From positions 14,481,928 to 14,545,927 of the forward strand of contig NC_082610.1 in NCBI RefSeq assembly GCF_030936135.1: a DNA stretch of 64,000 bases. Direction: 5' to 3'. The notes under the pieces are model-generated. The model was given only the letters and a program-made list of their open reading frames with translations. It made no database searches and had not been told where the DNA came from. This stretch comes from Gavia stellata (lineage: Eukaryota; Chordata; Aves; Gaviiformes; Gaviidae). Of this stretch, positions 15,285-24,689 are shown piece by piece (position 1 is the stretch's first letter; each line of letters starts with the position of its first letter). The translations under genes and the position numbers were made by a program.

Positions 15285-15374
15285 GGGTTTTTTTTGTGAA
15301 AACCAAGTTATTAACTTGTGCACAAATAGTCAGAATTTATCTGCACGTCTTTTAAATTTTTGTTCTTCTGACAC

Positions 15375-15400
15375 ATTTCTAAATGAACACATTTAGAAAT
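15375..15400 (-). repeat. CYP2R1: perfect 11-bp hairpin in CYP2R1 3' UTR (proximal)
   Basis: ATTTCTAAATG, an AACA loop and CATTTAGAAAT form a perfect AT-rich 11-bp stem, 70-95 nt after the CYP2R1 stop codon in the transcript direction. Confidence 0.8.
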
Positions 15401-15469
15401 AGAAGGCAAAGTGGATCCTCAGCTGCGCTTGGACCATTGTGCTCCCCCTGACAATCTAGGCCCTTCTCT

Positions 15470-15645
15470 TCACCGTCTTTCTGCACAGATGAGGTATGGC
15501 TGTGGTTGTAATGTCATGCCTAATCTTGGTTTGAGATCTGGAATCACGCCATGAGGAAAACACAGGTGAAATCGTTGTAGTAATGAAGTGAAAAACAAAA
15601 ACATTTCCATTCGAGCTAGTTGTTCTCCAAGACAATGTCTTCTTC
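15470..15645 (-). CDS. CYP2R1: CYP2R1 exon 5 (haem-binding loop, C-terminus)
   Basis: The acceptor AG lies just above 15645. The first two bases complete Gly447. The exon carries the haem ligand in GRRHCLGE (Cys451) and ends PYLICAERR and TGA (15470-15472). It is 176 nt, two bases plus 57 codons plus stop. Confidence 0.95.
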
Positions 15646-18600
15646 CTGGATTGAAAAGAAGGTTTTGAAAAGACTTCAAATGTGTTCAATTACATTTTCA
15701 CTCTTATTATGAATAGGAATGGTCATTTCCGTGTTCTAAGAGGAGCTGTATGAGCTTGGTAGTATTCTGTAAGAGAGGACAGGTGATAATTTACAGCAAG
15801 AAACAGATTTTAGAGAATTTGTTCCTCTCACTAGACAAATGCCATTGTAACTAATTCTGTCAAATTTATTTAGATAAGCTATTAGCTACTTTATCTTGTC
15901 TTGAAATGCCAATCTAGACAGAAGATGTCTTAAAAAAATGATACTGTGAATTTCAGCTTTTGTCCCCTACTATCTTCTTAATTTCATCTACTGCCAGTCA
16001 TTATTACCTGGAAATTATTATAACTCGGTAAGTAGAAAGACATGAAACAGGTTTGGATAATGCATTTAAATATTAGTTCCCATTCCGTGTATGACTAGTT
16101 ACAGGGAGTAAATGCGGAAGACACAGATGAATGGATAACATCTGGAACTGGTAAGGTCAACCAGGCAAAGCGAAATGTAACAGAATACACAACAAGGGTG
16201 GACTTCATCAAATCTTAACTTTGGCCATTTAGATGTTGTGCATCTATTCCAAGGGAATTGTTTTGTCTCCTTGTATTTTTTGGAGAAAGAGTATCCCAGA
16301 TAAGTAAACTAAGCCAGCCACTACACAAGGCTATGCCTTTCTGTGGGCTGCAGAGGTAGCTCTGGCAGTTAGCTTATACGGAACGTCAATTTTTTTATGT
16401 TGATAATCATATGTAAGGTTAACTATCCACTCTTACAGGCATCAAAAGACAAATCCATAATAATTTAGGACTGCCAGAATATTTCCTCAGGACAGAATGC
16501 AGTGCTATATGCTGACCCCCAAGCTACTTCTGAATAAAGTCTGCAGTTTCTGGTGCTGATCTAAGTGCTGAAATTTGAAAGCTGGTTGTATAAATCACCT
16601 GTATGTAATGACTTTAGCAGCAAATGACTGTGAATGGTGAAACGAGTAACACTTACGTACTGCAATGATATAAAATGTATAGGCTCCTCAGATAAGAAGA
16701 TATCGTGCTGTCTTTTTTGTTAGTTCATATATAATAATGAGCTCATCTATATAGAAGAGATTATGCTAAAATGTGTTACGTCCAGAGTGCACCATATTGA
16801 ATATCTTTAAAATAGCTGTTTCATCAGAACTGTGGATATTTTATATCATTCTGTCCATTGCTGATTTACTGCCATTACTTATATGTTATACATCTCTAGA
16901 TTTATGAAAAGGAACAGTGGAAGGAATCACTCTTACCTAGTGAAAAAGGAATAAATGCATCTTTCTTGACAAACTGCCCGCTGCTGTCCAAAAATCTCTC
17001 GGGAAAAAACACTTCTGGATTGCTCCAGTATTTTTCATCAAAATGAACGGAGTAGAGGTTTGTAATGACCGTAGTGCCTTCAGGAATAGAGTAACCACGC
17101 ACAACAGTATCTTTGGAAGTTGCGTGAAAAATACCTAGTGGAGCTATATTACAGAATCTTAGAACTTCATGTAGAACAGCCTCAGTGTATGGCATTTTGC
17201 ATTTCTCTTCTAAGGCAGGCATTTTGTTTGGGCCAATGACTAAATCGATTTCTTTTTGAACTTGCCCTGTTAGGAACAGGAATAAAAGTTGATGTTTATT
17301 GTGCAATATCCTTTATTTTTTAATTTAAGCTACAAAATATATCGTTTTAAAAGGATACTGAAACATAAAATATCTTATATAAAATATAATAGCTTATAAG
17401 CTTTTAAATTTAGACTCTATATTCCTTATCCTGATAGTAGGAACCAGCGTATATACTAGTAATCTTCACTTCGAAAGCAATTATACTCAGTAAAATCATG
17501 TTTTAACATACTTTTCTTTGCTTGTATACATTTTTATTTTTGGAGCTCTTCAAAACTAAAGAAACAAGCAAAAGACTGCAAAGATAAAGTACATTAAATA
17601 CTTGAGTGAACACAGATAACACTGAAATTAGCCACTTGAACTTTCCCTTGTCTAATTCTGCTATGATTCTTTAGAATTGTCACTGTGTAATATCATTCAC
17701 TCTTAAACTGAAAATATCTGATACAAACCAGTGAGATTTCAGAGGGACAGGAGTCTGAATTTAACTGAAAAGGAACAAATTCAATCACTGGGGTTTTTAA
17801 GCTATTTTTAAAATTAAGCTCACAGGTTATTTAAATAATTTCAAAGGCATTCAAACTGCCTCTTCTTTTTTTTGATACACTTTGTTGAAACTGCCGAACA
17901 GCTCCTAACTAAAACAAAGTTGGACTTTCATTATTGGTTCCACGCGAATTATAAAAATCTGGGCAATGGCAGAAAATTTCCACCAGAATGACCAGGTTTT
18001 TCAACCTGAAATCACAACATTTCACATCAAAATAAAGAGGTGAAAAGCAGCTTAGTGAAAATACATTCTGTGATGTAGTGGTGCATCCATCTACGTTATA
18101 GCACTTTGACAGAGAAAGTCTAAACAAATGAAAGGTAACAGCGATTTTTATTTTTATCCAGATGAACTGATTTTGAAACCAAGTTCAGAAACTCATTATA
18201 TCGTAAGATCTGAGATCAGAAGATTATTTTAGGTGAGTGGATCGCTACAAAACTGGCCAATGCATAGGAGACACAAAACTACAATGTTTTCTTGATCTTT
18301 ATTGAAAAACAGTATTTTGGTCAGATCTTAATAGAGAAGGAATAAGACTGTTCTTGTTTTAAGATATGAATATTGTTTGTGAGCCAGGACAGACTGGTAA
18401 GAAACTTTGATTTAAGAGGACCATTTCTGCATTTGGGCTTTTTATAGAACGTAAAGCATAAATATATCCTATTGACTAATTATGGCACTTAATATATTTT
18501 TAACTAAAATATGGACAATGTATATATGCATACTAAAACTTAAGTACCTATAAAATCAGAGTCTATTTTTTTCATTTTATTAAATGTTTTTCTTTTTTGG

Positions 18601-21600
18601 TAGATTTTCTTATTATACTGTGTAAAGCATATAGATGAATCAGTGGAACTCAGAAACATAAAACCAGCATTTAATTTTTTTAAACCCATTTGTTTTAAAT
18701 CGTCTGAAATGTGCTGACTGGTTAAAAATAACAATTGCAGTTTTAAGCTTCCACAAAAAAATTATTAGCTGTACTTAGTGAGCTGAAGCTACATATTTCT
18801 CTTAAGTATGTTCCTCAAAGTTTTTAAAATTAACAACTCAAATCCGGTTAGATCTTGCTTTTAATCCTAGGCTGGAAGAAATTTTTCCCATTTTTTAACT
18901 TTTAATGATTTTCCTCATGTTTAACTAATCAATCAACTAACTAAAACAGTTGAGTAAATGAAAATAAGAAAATATGTAAGAGGTTATGGGTCTCAGGAGG
19001 TATGTGAGCGAACTTTGATTCTACTTGCTCAGCCAGATATTTTAACCAGCTCAGTGAATATGGGACTTAAAATAATGATAACAGCAGCAACAAAAGAGCT
19101 TTGGCATCAACTTCTTTATTTAATCTGAGTGATTTTCACTGTTTATAGCATGTCAGGCCTTGACATGCATTATGATCACATTTTAATTTTCATTTTTTTC
19201 AAGTAAAGCTGTATTTACTTTAAATGTAAATATAAAATTTTATCTCTAATTTTAAAATAATAATTGCTTTTGTCCACCAATTTAAATTAAAAATTATTCT
19301 AGCTGAGAAAATCAGAAGGTATAGAGTCATGCACCTTCTACCATAAGAAGAAAATATATTCTTTCATACATAAAGGTATCTGGTTCCTATGCAGAACTTC
19401 AGATCTCAAGAGCCTTATAGCTACAGTTAGTGTTGTTATGCCCATTCTGAAATGATGATGATGGTGAAATTGATGTTAGAGCAATATTCTTTGGTCAAAG
19501 TATCAGTAGTAACTTTCTAAGTTATCTAGGCTGCTCTTTCTCCAAATACTGAAAGTCCCTAGTTGAACTAAATACTGCTAAGGTTTTGATAGGGCAATCA
19601 AAGTGGAGGCAGTGAAACAAGAACCGTGACTGTTCAATTCTAAAATCCAAACTTCTACACAAAACGTCTGTGCTGATGTTCCAACATCTACTGCTGTCTT
19701 CAGGATGACTGTAACACATATTTTTATTTTTAAATGCTACATTTGTTCTTTCAAAAGTATAAATATACATGTCTATAATACGTAAATCTATTGTGAATTG
19801 AGGCACTTAAAGGATTAAAAGAAATTGTACCTAAACTCTTAACCACAACCTAATTTACATTTTTGCTGATGTTTTAACATTTTAATTTAGTTTATTAATT
19901 TTGTATTTAACTGCATTTGCTTATTATTTATTAACTACATAGATTAGTACATCTGCCAACCAATATAATGCATCACAACACTAAACTTAGAGATACTTTA
20001 TTAAAAATATTAAAGCTTCAGAAAAATCTATTCACAAAACAATATGCTAAAATTTTATCATCATACTTGACTTTTGATACCCTCTTCATCTGCATACAAA
20101 ACAAGCTTTTCACATCCATCCATAGTATATTTGGTAAATGACACAATAGAATAATATATACAAACCTTCCTTTCTGGTTACGATTATGGATCACTGCACC
20201 ACTTCGAAAAAGCATTTCAAATTTGCAATAGGAAAGTGTATCAGTTCCTCAAAATGTCAAAGTTCTTACCTTGAATGTTTGGATAAAGAGCCATAAATAA
20301 CACTGCCCATCTTAAAACATTTGTTGTGGTTTCTGTCCCAGCTATGATGAGTTCTCCAACAGAGAAAATTAAGTTTTCTCTTGAATATGTAGATTCTGGA
20401 TCATTTTCATGGCAATCCATCTCATCTAAATATGCATCTACAAAATGCCGAGGTGACTGGGGCTTCCTATTTTCAGAGACACGTTCAATAAGCTCATGAA
20501 GAAAGTCATAGACTTCAGCTGCATTTTTAAACAGCTGCTGGTGTTTCCCAAATGGCAAGATACCAATCCAAGGAAAAGCATTATATAAAAATACAGAAGC
20601 ACTAGCAGCTAATTCAATATTTTCACTAAAAATCTCAATCATGTGCTGAAATTCAGTATCTTCGTATGTAAAACGTTCTCCAAAAATAATCAAATTAGTA
20701 ATGTTTGAAACAGCATTTGTTATCAAGTGCTTAAGATCAAATGGTCTGCCTTTGTATGTATCAATGGCATCAAGAAAAAACATAGATTCTTCTGAAATTT
20801 TGTGTTCAAAGGACCTTTGACCATATCCAAAAATTCGAAAGGTATTTACAGCTAATTTGCGATGTTCTGTCCATCCTCTGCCATATTTACTGTTCAGTAA
20901 GCCTGAAAAAATATTTTGACACAGTATTTTATGCAACGCTTTATTTTTCCCCCATAAGATAATAAATTATTTAACAAGACAAAAAATGAGACAAAAAATT
21001 ACACACATCTTGTCCAAGAGTGACAATCCTTTCCAAATAATAACTTTAAAGAAGCGTCAAGTATTTTATGATAGGAGATAAAGACGTAGAGAAAACAGCT
21101 AAAGCAAATGTTTCATGTGATCACAAACCCATGTATTGGACAAAAATTGGATTTTTATATAAAAGACATTAGCACTTACCTCCCATGTTTGTCAGCTTCT
21201 TAAACAAGGGAAGAGACGGTCTATCTGAAAAAATTTCGCTTTGATGAACAAGGCATTCTTTTACAGCATCATAGCCATTCAGTACAATAGCAGATATACC
21301 TCCAAGATCAAGACTGAAGATCTTCGGGGCAAAAAAAAAATTATAAAAACTGTAAAATGCTATTACAGCCAAATCTTAAGAACAAATAGTGAAAACAAGT
21401 AAAAACAAGCAACAAAAAAGTGAAACAACACTAAACATCAATACAAAATACAGACTTGAATAAACTTCAGTAGGGCATACAGGTAACCAGAGGTGATACA
21501 ACTGTGGCATTACACAGTAGTCTGTTGTGAGCTAGTTCACTCTGTCAAAAGATAAAGTAAATTAGCCCACGCTACAGTCCGTGCTTTGCTGTGCACCTGA

Positions 21601-24596
21601 AGTGACCAGCTCTCCAAAGTAAGGAGTGGGGATGCTTTCATATAGTTATTTAAAAAGCGGGAATTTGGTATGACAATGCATATTTTTCAGAAAAAATGTA
21701 CTGTCCCCTAACATTAGTAGATGTAAGTATACACTTACAAGTACATAATATAACGTAACATTATTAGATGTAAGGTATAGTTTTTATATAGGAACTAGAA
21801 ATAAAATACATATATTGTCTACTTTCCTAATTTGCTGAGATGATTTCCACAGGAGGGAGGAAAGCTTTACTACTCTATCTGCTCCTCCTCCCTGCCTGAG
21901 TAAAGGTAAATTCCAATAGCTTAATTCGGTTAAGGGCACTATGACTGAAGCTATAAGTTCGTATCGCAGAGACTTCCAACATGTCACTTAGTAATGGCAG
22001 ACACAGAAGTGGTGTCAGTTGTGAGAACAACCAAGCTGCACCCAGTCCTTTCTACCTCTGAAACTGGACACCAGCTTACTTTGCACAGGCTCCCAAAGAA
22101 CCATCAGCTGATAGAAGTGGGAGCCATGATGACAGCCAACAAATGACAGCATAGCCCAGCTAGTCCCATCTCCTGTTTCCAGAAGTGGTTAGCACTAGAT
22201 GCTTTGGAGAAAGATGCAATACATCCTGCAGAAGGCACATACAGGATAAACAAAATGAAAATCTTAACCTAAGTTTTAAAAATTAAAACCGAGGCTAAAC
22301 TCAAGATTGAAATCCTATATCCCTTTCCATACTTTTCTTAGCATTATAAATCTGTGTTTCTACCTATACAAATCCCTAGTTTTTCCTTCATCTCAGAGCT
22401 GTTGACCTCCACAATAGGAAATAATGTCAGCCTAATTATACATTCTGTGACAACGGGGTTTTCACTGAAAGGGTGTCAAGCACTGGAACAGGCTGCCCAG
22501 GGAAGCGGTTGAGTCACCATCCCTGGAGGTATTTAAAAGATGTGGTGCTTAGAGACACGGTTTAGTGGTGGACTTGGAAGTGCTAGGTTAACGGTTGGAC
22601 TCGACGATCTTAAGGGTCTTTTCCAACCTAAATGATTCTGTGATTCTATGACTACTTTGTTTTAGCAAACTTGATATTGTCACTGTTATAATGGCTCTTC
22701 TTTTCTATGTGACAAGAAGACACTCCCAATATATTTCTACAAACCATTTGTGAGTTTTGTATACTTTGATCACAGCTTATTTATCTTTCTTCCTACGTCA
22801 TACATAATTTTAAAAAAAATCCTTTTGTTGTATTTTTCCAGAGCCCCCCAAATCTTGACATGCCGCCTTCAAGTTCCCTCAAATTCTGCGGGATCCTTTC
22901 TGACAGCAGGTGACTAGAACTACATACAGCATTCCAGGCAAGTAGAAAGCTTAGTTTATTTGATGACACATTTTCCTTCCTATTTCCATTCTATTTGTCC
23001 TAGTATTTTGCTTGAAACACATTTACTTTTTTCTATTGCCAAAATGAAGGAAACAAAAGATAATCATATCCTTTTGTTTCTGCCATTTAGCATGCTTTTA
23101 ATTCATGCACTCTGCTTCGCTGCTTATTCATGACAAAGCTGTGACTTACTCTGTTTCTGCTGTAGGTTTCATAAACAATCTGGACAAAAGCTTTTGACAG
23201 GCTTAAGTTCTAGCAACAGTTTTATTTGCTTGTTAGGGGTGTTACATGTAAACACTTCCAGCAGTTGGAAGGGTGTGATTTTCTAGACAAACCATTGTTT
23301 GTTGGACACAAAGCTCAGTCCTTCACAGACCGCCAGTAATAATCTTGCTAAGCAGAACACCGCAGGTGTTATACATAGTCTGGAGATGTACAGGCACGCC
23401 GCAGGGCTGCCAGGGTGTGCACGCTGACCCGCCAGCTGCTACCAAAACATACGTGTGTGAGCGTGTTTACGTATGTGTACACAGACACACTTACAAATGC
23501 TGACACCTGCCTGCCTTTCCCTGCTCGATCTAGTTTGGCTTTAACTTTTATGAAGGTTGTAAGAATAGACTGGTTGTTTGAAACCGGTTGATGAAAAGAA
23601 ACACCTGATATATAAGAAGGTATGAGAAAAAAAATACCTGTTCTTATGTAGTTATACTAATTGACTGTAAGTATTCCACCTATCCCAGTGAAGGTACTTT
23701 GAAGCACCGTGTTTTCAGTTAAAACGTTGCATTATCCAAGTGCCTGCTATTTGGTTGTTGTAATTTTGTTACTTTTAAGCCCTTTTGGCACGTCCCAGAC
23801 TCGGGGCTGAGAAACAAGGGCCTTACTTCCGTTTGCAGCAGGACGGGGTTTGAGGGTGCACCGAAAGGCCCGGATAAAAGCAAGGAGAGGCGGAACTCCC
23901 CTCCTCCGCCGCGGGCCCGTCCCCGCGCCCCCGGGAAGGGCTGACCGCAGCACCGCCCTTGCCAGCGCCTTGTGCTCCGGGCCCCGCTACCGGCCGGGTA
24001 CCGGGCCCCTTCCCCTGCTCCCGTTAGCCGGCGGGAGAGCTCCGCCCGGGATGCCGCTGCCTCCTCCCCGGGGCGGCCGCCTCCGCCCTGCTGCTCCTTC
24101 CCCGGCGGGCCGCGGGCACCGGCAGCCGCTCCGGGCCGGAGCCGGGACCGCTTCCCCGGCCGGACGCGCCGTGCCGCGCCGCCGGTGCGGCTCCGAGCGC
24201 CGCGGTACCGCTGGCACGGCGAGAGCCCGCCCCGCTCCTTCTTCCCTGGGGTCTCCCGCCGGCAGCGCTGCCCTCCCCGCCCCAGCCCGCCCCGCTTCCG
24301 CTCCGGGGGGGGCCCCGGGGAGGCGGCAGACGCCGCCGGAGCTGGTGCCGGCGCGGCGGTACCTGCCCGTGGATCTGGCTCTGCCGCCGCATGTAGACGT
24401 GCGGCTGCTCCGCGCCCAGGGCGTGGATGTTGCCGATGAGGGGCAGCCCCGCGGGGCCGGGCGGGAAGCCGGGCGGCCGCCGCTGCTTGAGCAGCTGCCG
24501 CACCACCGCCGCCAGCAGCAGCAGCAGCAGCAGCAGGAGGAGGCAGGCGCCGCTGCTCGCCGCCGCCGCGCCCGGGCCCCCCGCCGCCGGCCACAT
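15470..24596 (-). CDS. CYP2R1: CYP2R1, vitamin D 25-hydroxylase (five exons, 504 aa)
   Basis: Microsomal cytochrome P450 that 25-hydroxylates vitamin D. On the minus strand, exons 24363-24596, 21180-21321, 20270-20902, 16937-17266 and 15470-15645 join to 1515 nt (504 aa plus TGA); all junctions are GT/AG and in phase. The N-terminal anchor includes Leu19-Leu28, followed by a basic RQLLKQRR stop and the proline-rich hinge PPGFPPGP (41-48). P450 signatures are intact: I-helix AGTETT (313-318), ExxR E370/R373, PERF (425-428) and the haem loop F444-x-x-G447-x-R449-x-C451-x-G453. The length compares with 501 aa in human; Leu102 corresponds to human Leu99, mutated in vitamin D-dependent rickets type 1B. 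The start at 24594-24596 (MWP) matches the mammalian MW start; two upstream in-frame ATGs lie inside CCAAT boxes and are disfavoured. Confidence 0.97.
15646..16936 (-). other. CYP2R1: CYP2R1 intron 4
   Basis: 1291 nt with a GTAAG donor at its 16936 end and a pyrimidine-AG acceptor at its 15646 end. No internal gene or repeat recognised. Confidence 0.9.
16937..17266 (-). CDS. CYP2R1: CYP2R1 exon 4 (helix K, PERF region)
   Basis: 330 nt, residues 337 (split) to 447 (split). It encodes the redox-partner side helices, the ExxR pair in HEVLRF (E370, R373), substrate recognition segments in the GIFHATS region and the PERF motif at 425-428. Acceptor AG at 17267-17268 and donor GTAAGAG from 16936 downward. 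Confidence 0.96.
17267..20269 (-). other. CYP2R1: CYP2R1 intron 3
   Basis: About 3.0 kb, AT-rich, with a GTAAGAA donor and a CTAACAG acceptor. No embedded gene, tRNA or clear transposon seen. Small ORFs inside it are chance. Confidence 0.9.
20270..20902 (-). CDS. CYP2R1: CYP2R1 exon 3 (helices C to I)
   Basis: 633 nt, residues 126 (split) to 337 (split). Contains the helix C WxxxR-like segment ([10 protein letters not shown]), the conserved [18 protein letters not shown] stretch, and the I-helix oxygen-activation motif AGTETT at 313-318. Acceptor AG at 20903-20904, donor GTAAGAAC at 20269 downward. Confidence 0.97.
20903..21179 (-). other. CYP2R1: CYP2R1 intron 2
   Basis: Short intron of 277 nt with a GTAAGTG donor and a TTTTTTCAG acceptor. 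Confidence 0.93.
21180..21321 (-). CDS. CYP2R1: CYP2R1 exon 2
   Basis: 142 nt, residues 79-126 (last split). Begins IFSLDLGG after the acceptor AG at 21322-21323 and ends ...NMGG with a GTAAGT donor. It contains the [13 protein letters not shown] segment (Leu102 corresponds to human Leu99). The exon limits match the phase pattern of mammalian CYP2R1. Confidence 0.96.
22466..22650 (+). mobile_element. CR1 LINE 3'-end fragment
   Basis: About 185 bp of avian CR1. It contains the internal phrase CACTGGAACAGGCTGCCCAG, the CCATCCCTGGAGGTATT segment, GGTTGGACTCGACGATCTTA, the TTTTCCAACC hairpin arm and terminal GATTCTGTGATTCTATGA octamers. 5'-truncated; antisense to CYP2R1, within intron 1. Confidence 0.95.
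22770..23060 (-). mobile_element. old reversed CR1/L3-like remnant
   Basis: A divergent stretch carrying phrases typical of reverse-oriented CR1/L3 elements: 'gtgactagaactacatacagcattcca' in outline at about 22908-22938, then a 'cctagtattttgcttg'-like run at 22999-23015. The call is from remembered consensus wording, so the limits are approximate. Confidence 0.4.
24363..24596 (-). CDS. CYP2R1: CYP2R1 exon 1 (membrane anchor)
   Basis: 234 nt, codons 1-78, from MWP to GQ with the donor GTACCG following. Encodes the signal anchor with ten consecutive leucines (two CTC plus eight CTG), then RQLLKQRR and the proline hinge. G at -3 relative to the ATG gives a fair start context. Confidence 0.95.
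24513..24536 (-). repeat. CYP2R1: (CTG)8 triplet repeat within CYP2R1 exon 1
   Basis: Eight uninterrupted CAG units on +, read as CTG on the coding strand, encode leucines of the transmembrane anchor. The run is flanked by GAG units (CTC on the coding strand). Confidence 0.95.
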
Positions 24597-24654
24597 CGCG
24601 CCGCGCCGCCGCCGCGCCGCTTCCTCCTGCCGCCGCCCTCGGCTCGCCGCCCTC

Positions 24655-24689
24655 ATTGGGCGGTGGCAGCACCGGCCCGCGCTCATTGG
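24655..24689 (-). promoter_or_regulatory. CYP2R1: paired CCAAT boxes upstream of CYP2R1
   Basis: Two CCAATGAG motifs on the minus strand (ATTGG at 24655-24659 and 24685-24689) spaced 30 bp apart, about 60 and 90 bp upstream of the chosen ATG. Such pairs are typical NF-Y sites of TATA-less CpG promoters. Function is inferred. Confidence 0.6.

Larger units (their letters stand above)
14460..15469 (-). other. CYP2R1: CYP2R1 3' UTR (probable extent)
   Basis: Minus-strand sequence downstream of the CYP2R1 stop codon at 15470-15472. Minus-strand AATAAA hexamers occur at 14962-14967 and 14460-14465, and either could end the transcript. Two perfect short inverted repeats, 15375-15400 and 15260-15284, fall in the first 210 nt of this UTR. 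The end point is an inference. Confidence 0.5.
21322..24362 (-). other. CYP2R1: CYP2R1 intron 1
   Basis: About 3.0 kb. Its 5' part (near 23850-24360) is inside the promoter CpG island; the rest is AT-rich and holds a CR1 copy and an older reversed CR1/L3-like remnant, listed separately. Donor GTACCG follows codon 78 (CAG); acceptor is CCGAAG. Confidence 0.9.
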
